Part shown: positions 45,935 to 54,391 of the stretch, one piece after another
How the letters are laid out: the number at the start of each line of letters is the position of its first letter
How positions within the stretch are numbered: the first letter of the stretch is position 1
Origin: Methylomonas fluvii
GTDB lineage: Bacteria > Pseudomonadota > Gammaproteobacteria > Methylococcales > Methylomonadaceae
Assembly (NCBI RefSeq): GCF_014850975.1
Contig: NZ_JACXST010000002.1
Span: forward strand, 806,001-870,000
Length of the DNA stretch: 64,000 nucleotides
Reading direction: 5' to 3'
The notes under the pieces: generated by a model
Database searches by the model: none
What the model saw: the letters and a program-made list of their open reading frames with translations, nothing else
What the model was told of the DNA's origin: nothing
Position numbers and translations under genes: made by a program

Positions 45935-46195
45935 TCAAGCATCAATCTGCTCAGAAATTTCCAAAGCATCATCTACTTCGATCCCCAAATATCTAACGGT
46001 ATTTTCCAGTTTGCTATATCCGAGCAGTAATTGCACCGCCCGCAGGTTTTTAGTTTTTCGGTAAATCAGCTGCATGACGATTGCTCTCGACTGCACACGA
46101 GAACCTTGAAAAACATCCGGTAAACCTTGTGCCGTTTGCATAAACGTTCGCACATTGGCGGTTTGAGTAATCGAATGCCACATACCCAACTTCAC
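45935..46195 (-). CDS. C-terminal fragment of a tyrosine recombinase
   Basis: An 86-residue frame starting with GTG that overlaps the previous stop (GTGA). Its last 50 residues match the end of integron/ICE-type recombinases: KTKNLRAVQLLLGYSKLENTVRYLGIEVDDALEISEQ, with the nucleophilic Tyr in TVRYLGIE. The HxLRR box expected upstream is not recognisable (GSRVQSRAIVMQ in its place) and no core-binding domain precedes it. Likely a degenerate remnant, though coupling to the preceding gene leaves a reduced protein possible. Confidence 0.6.
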   Translation of the reverse strand: MKLGMWHSITQTANVRTFMQTAQGLPDVFQGSRVQSRAIVMQLIYRKTKNLRAVQLLLGYSKLENTVRYLGIEVDDALEISEQIDA

Positions 46196-46506
46196 CGTCC
46201 ACCCGACAGATTAAGATTGGGCGTTTCACTGTCCTGAGATGCACTATGACCAGCCGTCAGGCGTTCCATCGGACTCATAGCTCGCGTATCGATGCGGATA
46301 CCCTGGCCTGAGCGCGACAGACGACTTTCAAGTTGCTGCATTTGCTGCTGCAGTGTTTCCTGGTTACGAAGAATCAATTGCAATTGCTCCCCCAAAAACT
46401 CGAAATGAATTTGGAAATAACGTACTGCAGGAAACACCTCGGCGGCCTGTTCGGCAGAGCCCCTCATCGGAGGTTCAAGCTGAGTTTTTTTATTGGGTTT
46501 GCGCAT
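46192..46506 (-). CDS. Small coiled-coil unknown protein
   Basis: A 104-residue protein (MRKPNKKTQLEPP start) with the strong ribosome-binding site CAGGGAGAACACGC. The centre (FEFLGEQLQLILRNQETLQQQMQQLESRLS) is a Gln-rich coiled coil; the ends look disordered. It lies in a three-gene minus-strand block convergent with mobI. No family recognised. Confidence 0.6.
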   Translation of the reverse strand: MRKPNKKTQLEPPMRGSAEQAAEVFPAVRYFQIHFEFLGEQLQLILRNQETLQQQMQQLESRLSRSGQGIRIDTRAMSPMERLTAGHSASQDSETPNLNLSGGR

Positions 46507-46874
46507 GCGTGTTCTCCCTGATTTTTATTATGGATACTACGAGATCGGTTGCGGCGAGCTGGTGTCACGTTGTCGCCTATCAACACCCATCCGGTGGCGG
46601 CTTGCAAATCTTCCGCAGCCAATCTCAAGCTGAGAAAATCAGAACCGGTCAGCTTCGCCTTGATCGGTGCGCCTTGCGGACCGCCGCTGGATTGTCCGTA
46701 AATTGATACCTCCGAAGGGCCTATGACCTGACGTAACGATGGTTCAATGAGCGACAATATGTCAGGCAACTTCCGGCCATTCGGAGTGAGATAGACCCGC
46801 ATTTCACTTGGAGGAATTGCCACGACAGTCTGAAGTTCATTAGCCGTCAACGATGCGCGCACCCGTGCATCCAT
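46464..46874 (-). CDS. Unknown protein, possibly truncated at its 5' end
   Basis: A 136-residue frame whose first ~100 residues (LTANELQTVVAIPPSEMRVYLTPNGRKLPDILSLIEPSLRQVI) look like a folded domain but match no family I know. There is no ribosome-binding site before the ATG at 46874, and the last ~28 residues overlap the following gene and look like read-through. It lies next to the iron cargo, so its original 5' end may have been removed when that cargo was inserted. Confidence 0.4.
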   Translation of the reverse strand: MDARVRASLTANELQTVVAIPPSEMRVYLTPNGRKLPDILSLIEPSLRQVIGPSEVSIYGQSSGGPQGAPIKAKLTGSDFLSLRLAAEDLQAATGWVLIGDNVTPARRNRSRSIHNKNQGEHACANPIKKLSLNLR

Positions 46875-46901
46875 GGTGCAGAGGGGAAAAAGGATGGTTT
46901 C

Positions 46902-48119
46902 TCATTTGAATTGACGAGCTGCATTATTATGTTTAGCACTGCGTTCCACCTTTACCTTCCGTTTTTGCAACCAGCGGATAGCACCGGTGACATAAAGCAG
47001 CAATGGTACCAATCCGGTAATTGCGATTATGGAACGTCCGATGACTCCGAACGCTTCACCGTTATGCAAAGGGTAAAGCCACTGCAAAAAAACATCTCCC
47101 GCTGCATCGTTTACCGGATCACGTTCCAGCATTATCTTGCCGCTGTATTGATCGAGCCACAGCATTCGTCTCGAGCGCGTCCGGTTAATCTCCTGCGGCG
47201 CCCGCTTAACAACACGATAGAAACCGTGCAGGTCTTGCGGGAAAATAATCATTTTGTATTCACCATCCGGAAAATACTTATCCGTGATAGCGGCGACTTG
47301 ATCCAAGCCAATAGGCGATAGTTTCTCGCCGGGTTCCGAAATTACTTTCGCTGTGTCGGGCTTTATTGGCGAAAATAGTTCAACCAATCCAGCCACATGA
47401 ATGGGAAACACCAAATAAAGGCCGGAAAACAGTATGACTATCAGCGGAATAGAAAAATAGAAGCCAAACGTTTTATGTAGATCAAAATTGAAACGTTCGG
47501 CACTGGCCTTACGTTTGATGGTTAATGCCTGTCTAAGTTTCCCTGGACTCGGCCACCAGAGAATCAGGCCGGTCAATAATGAGAACAGTAAAAAAAGCGC
47601 GACAATGCCGACAAACGTGCGCCCCACTTCACCTAAAGCCAGTGTGTAATGAAAACGCACAAAAAAACTCATCAAACTGCCTCGCCAGGGATCGCCTGTA
47701 TCGAACATCAGACGTTGCCCGAGGACGTTGGCATTGTAGGGATTCACGGATACCTGATGCCATTCGGTTTGTCCCGGCGCCTGTGCAGGTAGGCTGTAGG
47801 TAACAGCAAACGCTTCATTCGGTTGACTTGGAAATACAAAAGCATAGGGTTTGCCCTGCCTAGGAATAACTGACTTGGCTGCCGTCGCAATTGCCTCCAA
47901 AGGCCGATAAGTTGTTTGCCCGGCATCGCTGTGCAGTTTCATAAGAGTCGGATTGAGCATGGCATCGATTTCCGGCTTGAATACCGCCAGACTACCCGCC
48001 AAGCCACTCAACACAAATACCACGCCGGCGAACAAGCCGATATAAAGATGCACCTTCAGCCAGAGCTTACGGCGGGTTTTAATGCCGGGTAAGAAATTGT
48101 GATTGGATTTTGAAATCAT
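46902..48119 (-). CDS. PepSY-associated transmembrane protein (siderophore reductase type)
   Basis: A 405-residue inner-membrane protein. Four transmembrane helices are visible: HLYIGLFAGVVFVLSGLAGSLAVF near the N-terminus, VGIVALFLLFSLLTGLILWW, FGFYFSIPLIVILFSGLYLVF and IIAITGLVPLLLYVTGAIRWL near the C-terminus, with the HLYIG and FHYTL/FDLHKTFGF His-containing signatures of PepSY_TM proteins. Such proteins, encoded beside TonB receptors, are thought to reduce or release Fe from siderophores. The start at 48119 (MISKSNHN) is preferred. It is last in the iron cargo. Confidence 0.86.
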   Translation of the reverse strand: MISKSNHNFLPGIKTRRKLWLKVHLYIGLFAGVVFVLSGLAGSLAVFKPEIDAMLNPTLMKLHSDAGQTTYRPLEAIATAAKSVIPRQGKPYAFVFPSQPNEAFAVTYSLPAQAPGQTEWHQVSVNPYNANVLGQRLMFDTGDPWRGSLMSFFVRFHYTLALGEVGRTFVGIVALFLLFSLLTGLILWWPSPGKLRQALTIKRKASAERFNFDLHKTFGFYFSIPLIVILFSGLYLVFPIHVAGLVELFSPIKPDTAKVISEPGEKLSPIGLDQVAAITDKYFPDGEYKMIIFPQDLHGFYRVVKRAPQEINRTRSRRMLWLDQYSGKIMLERDPVNDAAGDVFLQWLYPLHNGEAFGVIGRSIIAITGLVPLLLYVTGAIRWLQKRKVKVERSAKHNNAARQFK

Positions 48120-48313
48120 GATTACTCTGAAAGTCACGCGTCAACCGCTTGAGACCCTAACAACAAAACAGCGTTGACTTTTATTGGCCGGGGCGATTGC
48201 TCTGCCTTCATGAACGTTACGGTAGAAATCCAACATGCTGAACGGGATATTCTCGTCCAGCATATTCAAATTTTCTAATGGAAAAAGGTTGCAAGCTCAG
48301 TCCGGCTGACAGC

Positions 48314-50779
48314 TTAAAATTCGACCCTCACCGATCCCATATACGTACGTGGTACGCCGGGCATGGTTTGATGGATGAACGCGAAACCACCGTTACTGGA
48401 AGCAATGTATTCCTTATCCAGCAGGTTCTGTATATTAAATTGCAAGGTTACATTGGATGGACCGACTTTTTGTTGATATTTCAATAGCGTATCGACGCGC
48501 GCATAACCCGGCATATTGAAGCTGTTATCGATATTTCCGGCGCGTTCGCTGGCTAGAAAAACGCCTGCGCCGGCACTAAAACCTTGCGCCCCCAATCCCG
48601 AGAAGTCATAAGTTGACCAAAGACTGCCGGAATTTCTAGGCACATTGGCTAAACGATGGCCTTTGTTACCAGGACCGCTAGAACCGAGAGTAGTGTCAAA
48701 TGCACCCGAATCCTTGGTGACTTCGGCATCGGTATAAGCATAGGTGGCTATCAGATTCCAGGCGTCGGTCAGTTGTCCGCGCAAATCCAATTCGATGCCG
48801 CGGCTACGCTGTTCTCCGGTCACGGCAACTCTATTGGTAAAGGGTGCTGGCAAAGGTGTCTGAACATTACCTTTGGTCAACTGATAGAACGCAAGATTGG
48901 CCGAAAATTTACCGTCCAGCCATTCGCCTTTCAAACCGGCTTCATATTCCTCGGATTTTTCCGGATCGGGTAAGTCACCTGAAATTGTCGTACCTTGGTT
49001 GACAGCATTAAAGGTTTTCACATAATCGGCATAGATACCCAGCCAGGACACCGGATGATACATCAGGCCAGCCCTGGGGCTGAATTCATCCACCTGTTTT
49101 GTTCTACTGGACGTAGGGTTAGCTGTTCCAAATTCGGCATGATCGAAACGGCTGCCGAATAACAATTGCCATTTATCCCAAAGCTCAATCTGATCCTGCA
49201 CATAAATACCGTACCATTCATTTTTATTGTTGGTAACAGGGCCAAGCGGGTCGTTCAGAAAGTTGCTGAAACCATAGACAGGATTAAATACATTGATAGT
49301 CGGAACATTGGTTCGATATGGACTGCTGCTGCCGGCATTATTGGATCGATAATAATCCGTTCCGATAAGCAAGGTATGATTCAATGCCAAGGTTGAAAAA
49401 TGGCCGGTCAAATCAACCGTACCATATTCACTTTCAAAGTCGTCATTGGTTTTTAAAAATCCTCTACCTATATCGCCCAAAAGATTCGTGTTAGCGTTGG
49501 CGGCGGTTTGCGCAGTTGCATTGTTATTTCTGATGATTGAGAACTTGCCTCGGATCTTCCAGTCTTCATTAAACTGGTGGGTCAAAGTGGCGTCGCCCTG
49601 GTAAAACTCCGAATTTGCGTAATCGGTGGGTTCGTTCCTGAAAAAATTGAGGGGGATTTTTCCCGGAATTGCCCCGGAAAGTTGAAGATCGTAAGGAATA
49701 CCGGAGTCGTTAATGCTTCTCCGGTTTTGATACATAAAATCCAAGTCGAGCTGAGTGTCTTTACTAATCAGCCAAGTCAGTGATGGGGCAATAAAATCTT
49801 TGTTATCGTATACATAATCTCTGAACGAGTTACTATCCAGATGCTCGTAATTCAACCGATACATTAATGAACCATCCTGATTAACGGCGCCGGTCGCATC
49901 GGCCAATGTGCGGTAGGTGTCGTAGGAGCCGAATTGCTGTTGCAAGGAATAGTACGATTCTTTTTGAGGACGCTTTGTAACGATATTCACCAAACCGCCC
50001 GGCTGGGTGCGGCCAAACAGCATACCGGCCGGGCCTTTCAATACTTCGACCCGCTCAGCATTGGCCAGTGACATATTGATGTTGTTTGGTGTCAAAACGC
50101 CGTCCCGATATATTGAATTGTTGGAAAAACCCCGGATTTGGAGAGATTCATTAGCAGCAGCGCCAAAACCCCAGCCTTTAGATACACCGCTGACATTTTG
50201 CAGTACATCCCCTAACCCTATCGCCTGCTGATCGTTTATGACCGCTTTCGATACGACTTGCACAGTCACGGGTGTATCAAAAATCGGCGTATCGGTCTTG
50301 GTGCCAGTGGTGGCATTACGTAAGGTATAATCCTTGTTGTAAGGATCGTTAGAATCATAAATCGTCTTACCCAACACTTTCACCGCCGGCAAAGTCGATG
50401 CCGCATCGCTTCCTGTCTCAGCAACTTTCAAAGTTACTGTCTTTTCGTCGGTGAAGGTATGAGCCAATCCTGTGCCCGACAGTAATTTCTGAAATCCTTC
50501 TTCGACGGTATATTCGCCCTCTAAGCCTTTGCTGGTTTTTCCATCGGTCAATGTGGCATCGGCGGACAACAAAATTCCAGCATTGGCTGCAAACTGGCTT
50601 AATGCATGGCTCAGTGAACCGCTGTTGATGTGATAGCTTCTTTTGTCTGCTGTATCGATACTATCTGCATGACCGCTGACGGAAACAGTCAGTGCCGAAG
50701 CTAACAGAATTCCTTTTACAGCTTGATGCAATTTCGATGGTTGTAAGCCAGGATCGCGAGGGTGACTCATTTTAGACAT
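48314..50779 (-). CDS. TonB-dependent siderophore receptor with N-terminal signalling domain
   Basis: An 821-residue outer-membrane receptor. After a signal peptide, residues ~50-110 form a secretin/TonB short N-terminal (STN) domain (SLSHALSQFAANAGILLSADATL ... VEEGFQKLLSGTGLAHTF), which signals to FecR. The TonB box and plug follow (DTPVTVQVVSKAVINDQQAIGLGDVLQNVSGV ... RGFSNNSIYRDGVLTP), then the beta-barrel ending with aromatic VEF. This is the FpvA/FecA class taking up ferric siderophores. The ligand cannot be told from sequence. It is downstream of fecI and fecR. Confidence 0.93.
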   Translation of the reverse strand: MSKMSHPRDPGLQPSKLHQAVKGILLASALTVSVSGHADSIDTADKRSYHINSGSLSHALSQFAANAGILLSADATLTDGKTSKGLEGEYTVEEGFQKLLSGTGLAHTFTDEKTVTLKVAETGSDAASTLPAVKVLGKTIYDSNDPYNKDYTLRNATTGTKTDTPIFDTPVTVQVVSKAVINDQQAIGLGDVLQNVSGVSKGWGFGAAANESLQIRGFSNNSIYRDGVLTPNNINMSLANAERVEVLKGPAGMLFGRTQPGGLVNIVTKRPQKESYYSLQQQFGSYDTYRTLADATGAVNQDGSLMYRLNYEHLDSNSFRDYVYDNKDFIAPSLTWLISKDTQLDLDFMYQNRRSINDSGIPYDLQLSGAIPGKIPLNFFRNEPTDYANSEFYQGDATLTHQFNEDWKIRGKFSIIRNNNATAQTAANANTNLLGDIGRGFLKTNDDFESEYGTVDLTGHFSTLALNHTLLIGTDYYRSNNAGSSSPYRTNVPTINVFNPVYGFSNFLNDPLGPVTNNKNEWYGIYVQDQIELWDKWQLLFGSRFDHAEFGTANPTSSRTKQVDEFSPRAGLMYHPVSWLGIYADYVKTFNAVNQGTTISGDLPDPEKSEEYEAGLKGEWLDGKFSANLAFYQLTKGNVQTPLPAPFTNRVAVTGEQRSRGIELDLRGQLTDAWNLIATYAYTDAEVTKDSGAFDTTLGSSGPGNKGHRLANVPRNSGSLWSTYDFSGLGAQGFSAGAGVFLASERAGNIDNSFNMPGYARVDTLLKYQQKVGPSNVTLQFNIQNLLDKEYIASSNGGFAFIHQTMPGVPRTYMGSVRVEF

Positions 50780-51039
50780 CGGGGTTTCTCCTTTTATAAA
50801 GTGTTGTTCTCACTTCCTATGAAACTTGAAAACCCAAAAAGGGAACTTTTTTTGAAAAAAATTTTCACAAAATCATAAGTCTATGTATTAAATAGGTATT
50901 TTTTCAAAGAAATTAGACAAAGGAATGGCGCTGAGCGTCAGCCGACGACTGGTGGAATTGATTTTGAGCCTGGTAGTTGAGTGCGAAAAAGTTGAAAGTC
51001 GAGTCAGATGGCCGACTTTAAGTCGCTAAGGATAGGGTA
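50780..51039 (-). promoter_or_regulatory. Gap between fecR and the receptor gene
   Basis: A 260-base AT-rich stretch in which the promoter recognised by the FecI-like sigma factor is expected. No clear -35/-10 was identified. A short inverted piece AAACCCAAAAAGGGAAC followed by Ts (minus sense reversed) is present near 50835. Confidence 0.35.
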
Positions 51040-52005
51040 TTAACGCGGCAGGACTTTTGTCCAGAATGGAAGTGGACTGGATAATTTAACCGGCAAAGTG
51101 GTTTGCAGGGATGCGAGAATTTTGTTGGTATCGTTGAGCGGAAAGGAACCGACGATTCGTAAATTGGCTATTTCAGGAGCGCAGCTGACGTAGCCACGGC
51201 GGTATCGGTTTAATTGCAGCAGAAATTCGCTAAGCGGCATGCTGTCTGCGACGATCATGCCTTGAGTCCAGGCAGGACGGTCCAGCGAGTTGTGCTGCAT
51301 CGGTTCGACCTGGTCGTGATTGAAACGCGCTTGTTGTCCAGCACGCAATATTTGTTTGGCGCTGTATGAGCCAGCCGGCTGAATTTCAACCGCATCGGCG
51401 AACACAGTGACTTCGCAGGTATTGGCTTCTTGAGCAATGCTAAAACGTGTTCCCAGAGCACGTACTCGGCCATGATGCGTATCGACGACAAATGGCCGAT
51501 GCCTACCCAGGCTATCTGGCGCCGTTTCGATATAAATTTCACCCGAAACCAGCTGTAAACGGCGTAGTTCGGTTGTGAATTCGACATTCAAAGCGCTATC
51601 GCTATCTAATATGACGGTCGAGCCATCGGCTAAGGTGATGGTTTTGCTTGCGCCGAAATCCGCTCGATAATCGGCTGTCCAGTCTTGCCAATACTGACCA
51701 TGCGTCACTTGCCAGCCGGAGAATCCAACGATGGCTAATCCTGACAATGTGACCAGCATCCGTCGCCGATATAGATCGGGCGCATTCAGTACTGCTGATG
51801 CCGACTGTGCTGGAAGCGCACTGAATTTACCGGTAAAAAACTCAACTCTTTCCCAAGCGGCACGATGATCGGGATGGGCTTTAAGCCAAGCTTGCCATTT
51901 TGCGGTTTCAGTGAGCTGGACATTACCGGAACTTAACACCGCAAACCAATCGGCGGCTTGCGCCAGTATGCGAGGATCAATGGTCAAGGAGTGATTTTTT
52001 GGCAT
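51040..52005 (-). CDS. fecR: FecR-family anti-sigma factor
   Basis: A 321-residue single-pass inner-membrane regulator. The N-terminal cytoplasmic DUF4880 domain has the family WxxxLSSGNVQLTETAKWQAWLKAHPDHRAAWERVE pattern; a hydrophobic segment (VTLSGLAIVGFSGWQVTHG) is near residue 95. The FecR domain follows (ITLADGSTVILDSDSALNVEFTTELRRLQLVSGEIYIETA ... VRALGTRFSIAQE). It senses the receptor's signalling domain and controls FecI. It lies 6 bases after fecI. Confidence 0.93.
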   Translation of the reverse strand: MPKNHSLTIDPRILAQAADWFAVLSSGNVQLTETAKWQAWLKAHPDHRAAWERVEFFTGKFSALPAQSASAVLNAPDLYRRRMLVTLSGLAIVGFSGWQVTHGQYWQDWTADYRADFGASKTITLADGSTVILDSDSALNVEFTTELRRLQLVSGEIYIETAPDSLGRHRPFVVDTHHGRVRALGTRFSIAQEANTCEVTVFADAVEIQPAGSYSAKQILRAGQQARFNHDQVEPMQHNSLDRPAWTQGMIVADSMPLSEFLLQLNRYRRGYVSCAPEIANLRIVGSFPLNDTNKILASLQTTLPVKLSSPLPFWTKVLPR

Positions 52006-52011
52006 TTCAAC

Positions 52012-52518
52012 TTAAAGATTCGCGCTCAAACAGTGCAGCATGGCACGGGCGACATATTTTTTTACCATACGGTCGCTGACACCCAGTTTTTGAGCAATTT
52101 CAACATGGGTAAGTCCATCTAGTTGCACCATCAAAAAGGCTTTGCGCACCTTTTCCGGTAGTTGTCGCAGCAGGTCGTCGATTTCCTGTAAGGTTGTCAG
52201 AATAATGGCATTTTCTTCAAGCGAAGGCGTTACAGCTTCAGAATAGGCGCCAAGGCTTTCCAGATAGGCTTGTTCGATGGCTGAATGTCGCCAGTGGTTG
52301 AGCAGCAAGCGTTTGGCTACGATAACCAAAAATGCCCGAGGCTCACGAAGATCAGTGGGTGGGTCTGAGGTAATAACACGTAAAAAGGTATCGTGCGCAT
52401 GGTCTTCCGCCTGCAAGCGGCAGGAGACTTTGCGCTCTATCCATTTTAAAAGCCAATCATGGTGTTCGGTATATAACTGGCTGATGAAGAGATTGTCCGA
52501 TAATCCTTTTGATGTCAT
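52012..52518 (-). CDS. fecI: ECF sigma-70 factor, FecI type
   Basis: A 168-residue sigma factor with region 2 (LYTEHHDWLLKWIERKVSCRLQAEDHAHDTFLRVI) and region 4 (LLRQLPEKVRKAFLMVQLDGLTHVEIAQKLGVSDRMVKKYVARAML). Two starts, 52527 and 52518, are in frame and both possible; AGGTC lies just upstream. It should direct transcription of the receptor gene when FecR signals ferric siderophore binding. Confidence 0.92.
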   Translation of the reverse strand: MTSKGLSDNLFISQLYTEHHDWLLKWIERKVSCRLQAEDHAHDTFLRVITSDPPTDLREPRAFLVIVAKRLLLNHWRHSAIEQAYLESLGAYSEAVTPSLEENAIILTTLQEIDDLLRQLPEKVRKAFLMVQLDGLTHVEIAQKLGVSDRMVKKYVARAMLHCLSANL

Positions 52519-53082
52519 ACCATACATGACCTAAACAAAAATTAATTAAATATTTTAATCAAGCAATTTTTGCGCCTATTCGTGAATCTGCGTATCTTGA
52601 GTCTTATTTGTTAGGTGTTTTTTAAGCAAAAACATATGATGCGAAAATTTATGTTAATGAAGCATTGCTTTGGTGGCTGAGTCAATGGATCGTGTTTTCG
52701 AGAAAAGTGAGTGATTTGATGCAATTTACTGTATTAAATGACATAGTTAAATTAAATTTGCACATACACCTTTCGCCCTGGGGCATTAAAAATTCAGCTT
52801 AATAATTTCCCTTTGCATGGCAAAATTTGAAAATGCTGGGGCTTCGCTATTAAAGGACAATGCTAATTGACTGAATGTAACTTGGTCGGTCAACGTCAGC
52901 AACCGAAGAAAAACAACCTTGAGCGTCCGCTTTTCATCAAATTTGCCCATTCAATACGTTTGAAACTAACATCTCTGAATGTCGCCTTGGGGTCGTCACA
53001 AGACGACCAAGGGCGTTCCAAATAAGCCCAGTGACAAACTCCTCACTAGCATTCGTTTCAAAAAAGAAATCCTTGCTGTCGG
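52519..53082. other. AT-rich gap before the defence cargo, with one hairpin
   Basis: No gene is supported. A hairpin CCTTGG/GGTCGTC-ACAA-GACGACC/AAGG (52985-53012) has an 11-bp stem with a two-base bulge. It may be a terminator remnant. The remainder is AT-rich and uninformative. Confidence 0.4.
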
Positions 53083-53203
53083 ATCTCATAATTCATGAAA
53101 TATCGGCTTCTATTGTTTTCAATGAGTTACATTAATTATGAGATTTCTGTTTTCGTAAAAAATCTCATAACAAAAGGTAAAAACCCGATGAAATCTCACA
53201 ATT
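53083..53203. repeat. AATTATGAGAT repeat cluster, left edge of the defence cargo
   Basis: Four copies of ATCTCATAATT or its complement: 53083-53093, 53134-53144, 53162-53171 (one base changed) and 53193-53203 (one base changed). The first extends as ATCTCATAATTCATGAAAT, which pairs with a copy at 59873-59891 on the opposite side of the cargo. Confidence 0.8.
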
Positions 53204-53231
53204 AATGCTAATGTTGATTAGCAAGTCTCGG

Positions 53232-54254
53232 CTAGGGACGGGTTAGGTTGACGCCGTTCGAGTCTTTCTCGTCATTCCAGTTACTGCCGACAAGCTTTCC
53301 CAAGATCCCATACAGTTCCGGCATAGTCTGGCGCCACTCTTCGAATCTAGCGCCCTTCCAAAGTCCATAGAGCCGAGGCGCCTCTTTCAAAGGATGCAGT
53401 ATGTACAGTACGCCAGCCACTGAGTCGAACTGCGGATTGACCAAAACTCCCTGCCTGTCGAGCACCCCTTCGATGTTCGTGTCCCCCTCAAAGTGAGGCT
53501 CGCCTCGAATCTCTTGATCAAGTTGACCAAACCCCACTGTCCATAGGACGCCTGTGTGCTCAGAGTAATCCTGCGGCCAGGATGTAACGAGTGGGCGCAA
53601 CTCCATGTTACCTGTGTAGTATGAGTCAATGAGCAAAAGATTGGCTACCAAGAATGTGGGCGCAGTGGTGTACTGATCTTCCTTAATGTTGTTCTCGACC
53701 TTCTTGATGAGGTTAAGACACATCGTGGTCTGCACCTTGCTCTGCGGTACGTTCCCATGCGGCGAAATGATTTGGCCGCCCATTGCCACCTTCTTGCCGC
53801 TTGCAACCAGCTGGTGAATATTTAGCGCACCTTCGAATCTGTCCTCGTCCATCTGTTTAATGGCTTCAGTTCCACCAACGACCGAGAATGTTTTCACTTC
53901 GAAACACGGTGCCTGCGGGTTCTCGCTCTTCAGTCGAAAGTCTGGCGTTTTGCCTTTGCTCGATCCATCAGGAATTCGCTCTAGGGGCACACCCTTTTCA
54001 GAGGCAAGTAGCCAGAACTGCGCCTCTCCTAGTAATTGAAAAACATTTTCTTTGACCGCTGCATTTCCCGCCCAATTGGGATCTTTGAAGTTTCGACGAA
54101 GTTCGTTCTCGATGTACTTGGCCTCTTGCGTTGACTCGACAAACTTGAGTGCTGCCGACAACTGTTCGCGCCGGAACAACAAGACATGGTCTTGCCCGAT
54201 ACTCGCCCAAGTTTGAATCCCTTCGAGCAACAGTTCATCAAGATGCTTCGTCAT
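53232..54254 (-). CDS. PD-(D/E)XK-like protein of the defence cargo
   Basis: A 340-residue protein with GAGGAAAAAA before the start ATG. A candidate nuclease core is visible: Glu77 in LLGEAQFWLLASEKG, Asp105 in KTPDFRLKS and Glu119-x-Lys121 in CFEVKTFS, the order and spacing of a PD-(D/E)XK active site as in restriction endonucleases. The rest is mixed alpha/beta with no recognised domain. It is the last of the minus-strand genes in the cargo, 137 bases after the 604-residue protein gene. A DNA-cutting effector is a reasonable inference; not proven. Confidence 0.62.
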   Translation of the reverse strand: MTKHLDELLLEGIQTWASIGQDHVLLFRREQLSAALKFVESTQEAKYIENELRRNFKDPNWAGNAAVKENVFQLLGEAQFWLLASEKGVPLERIPDGSSKGKTPDFRLKSENPQAPCFEVKTFSVVGGTEAIKQMDEDRFEGALNIHQLVASGKKVAMGGQIISPHGNVPQSKVQTTMCLNLIKKVENNIKEDQYTTAPTFLVANLLLIDSYYTGNMELRPLVTSWPQDYSEHTGVLWTVGFGQLDQEIRGEPHFEGDTNIEGVLDRQGVLVNPQFDSVAGVLYILHPLKEAPRLYGLWKGARFEEWRQTMPELYGILGKLVGSNWNDEKDSNGVNLTRP

Positions 54255-54391
54255 TTTTTTCCTCGGTAATTGATCAATTTCATGGTTGCACCAATCTCTG
54301 CAGTGCTAAAGTGGTGTTCGAATTACTTCTAAGGGTTGCACCAGTCAATCAGAACACCTTACGGCGCAGTCAAATGAAAACTAGGGTCGCT

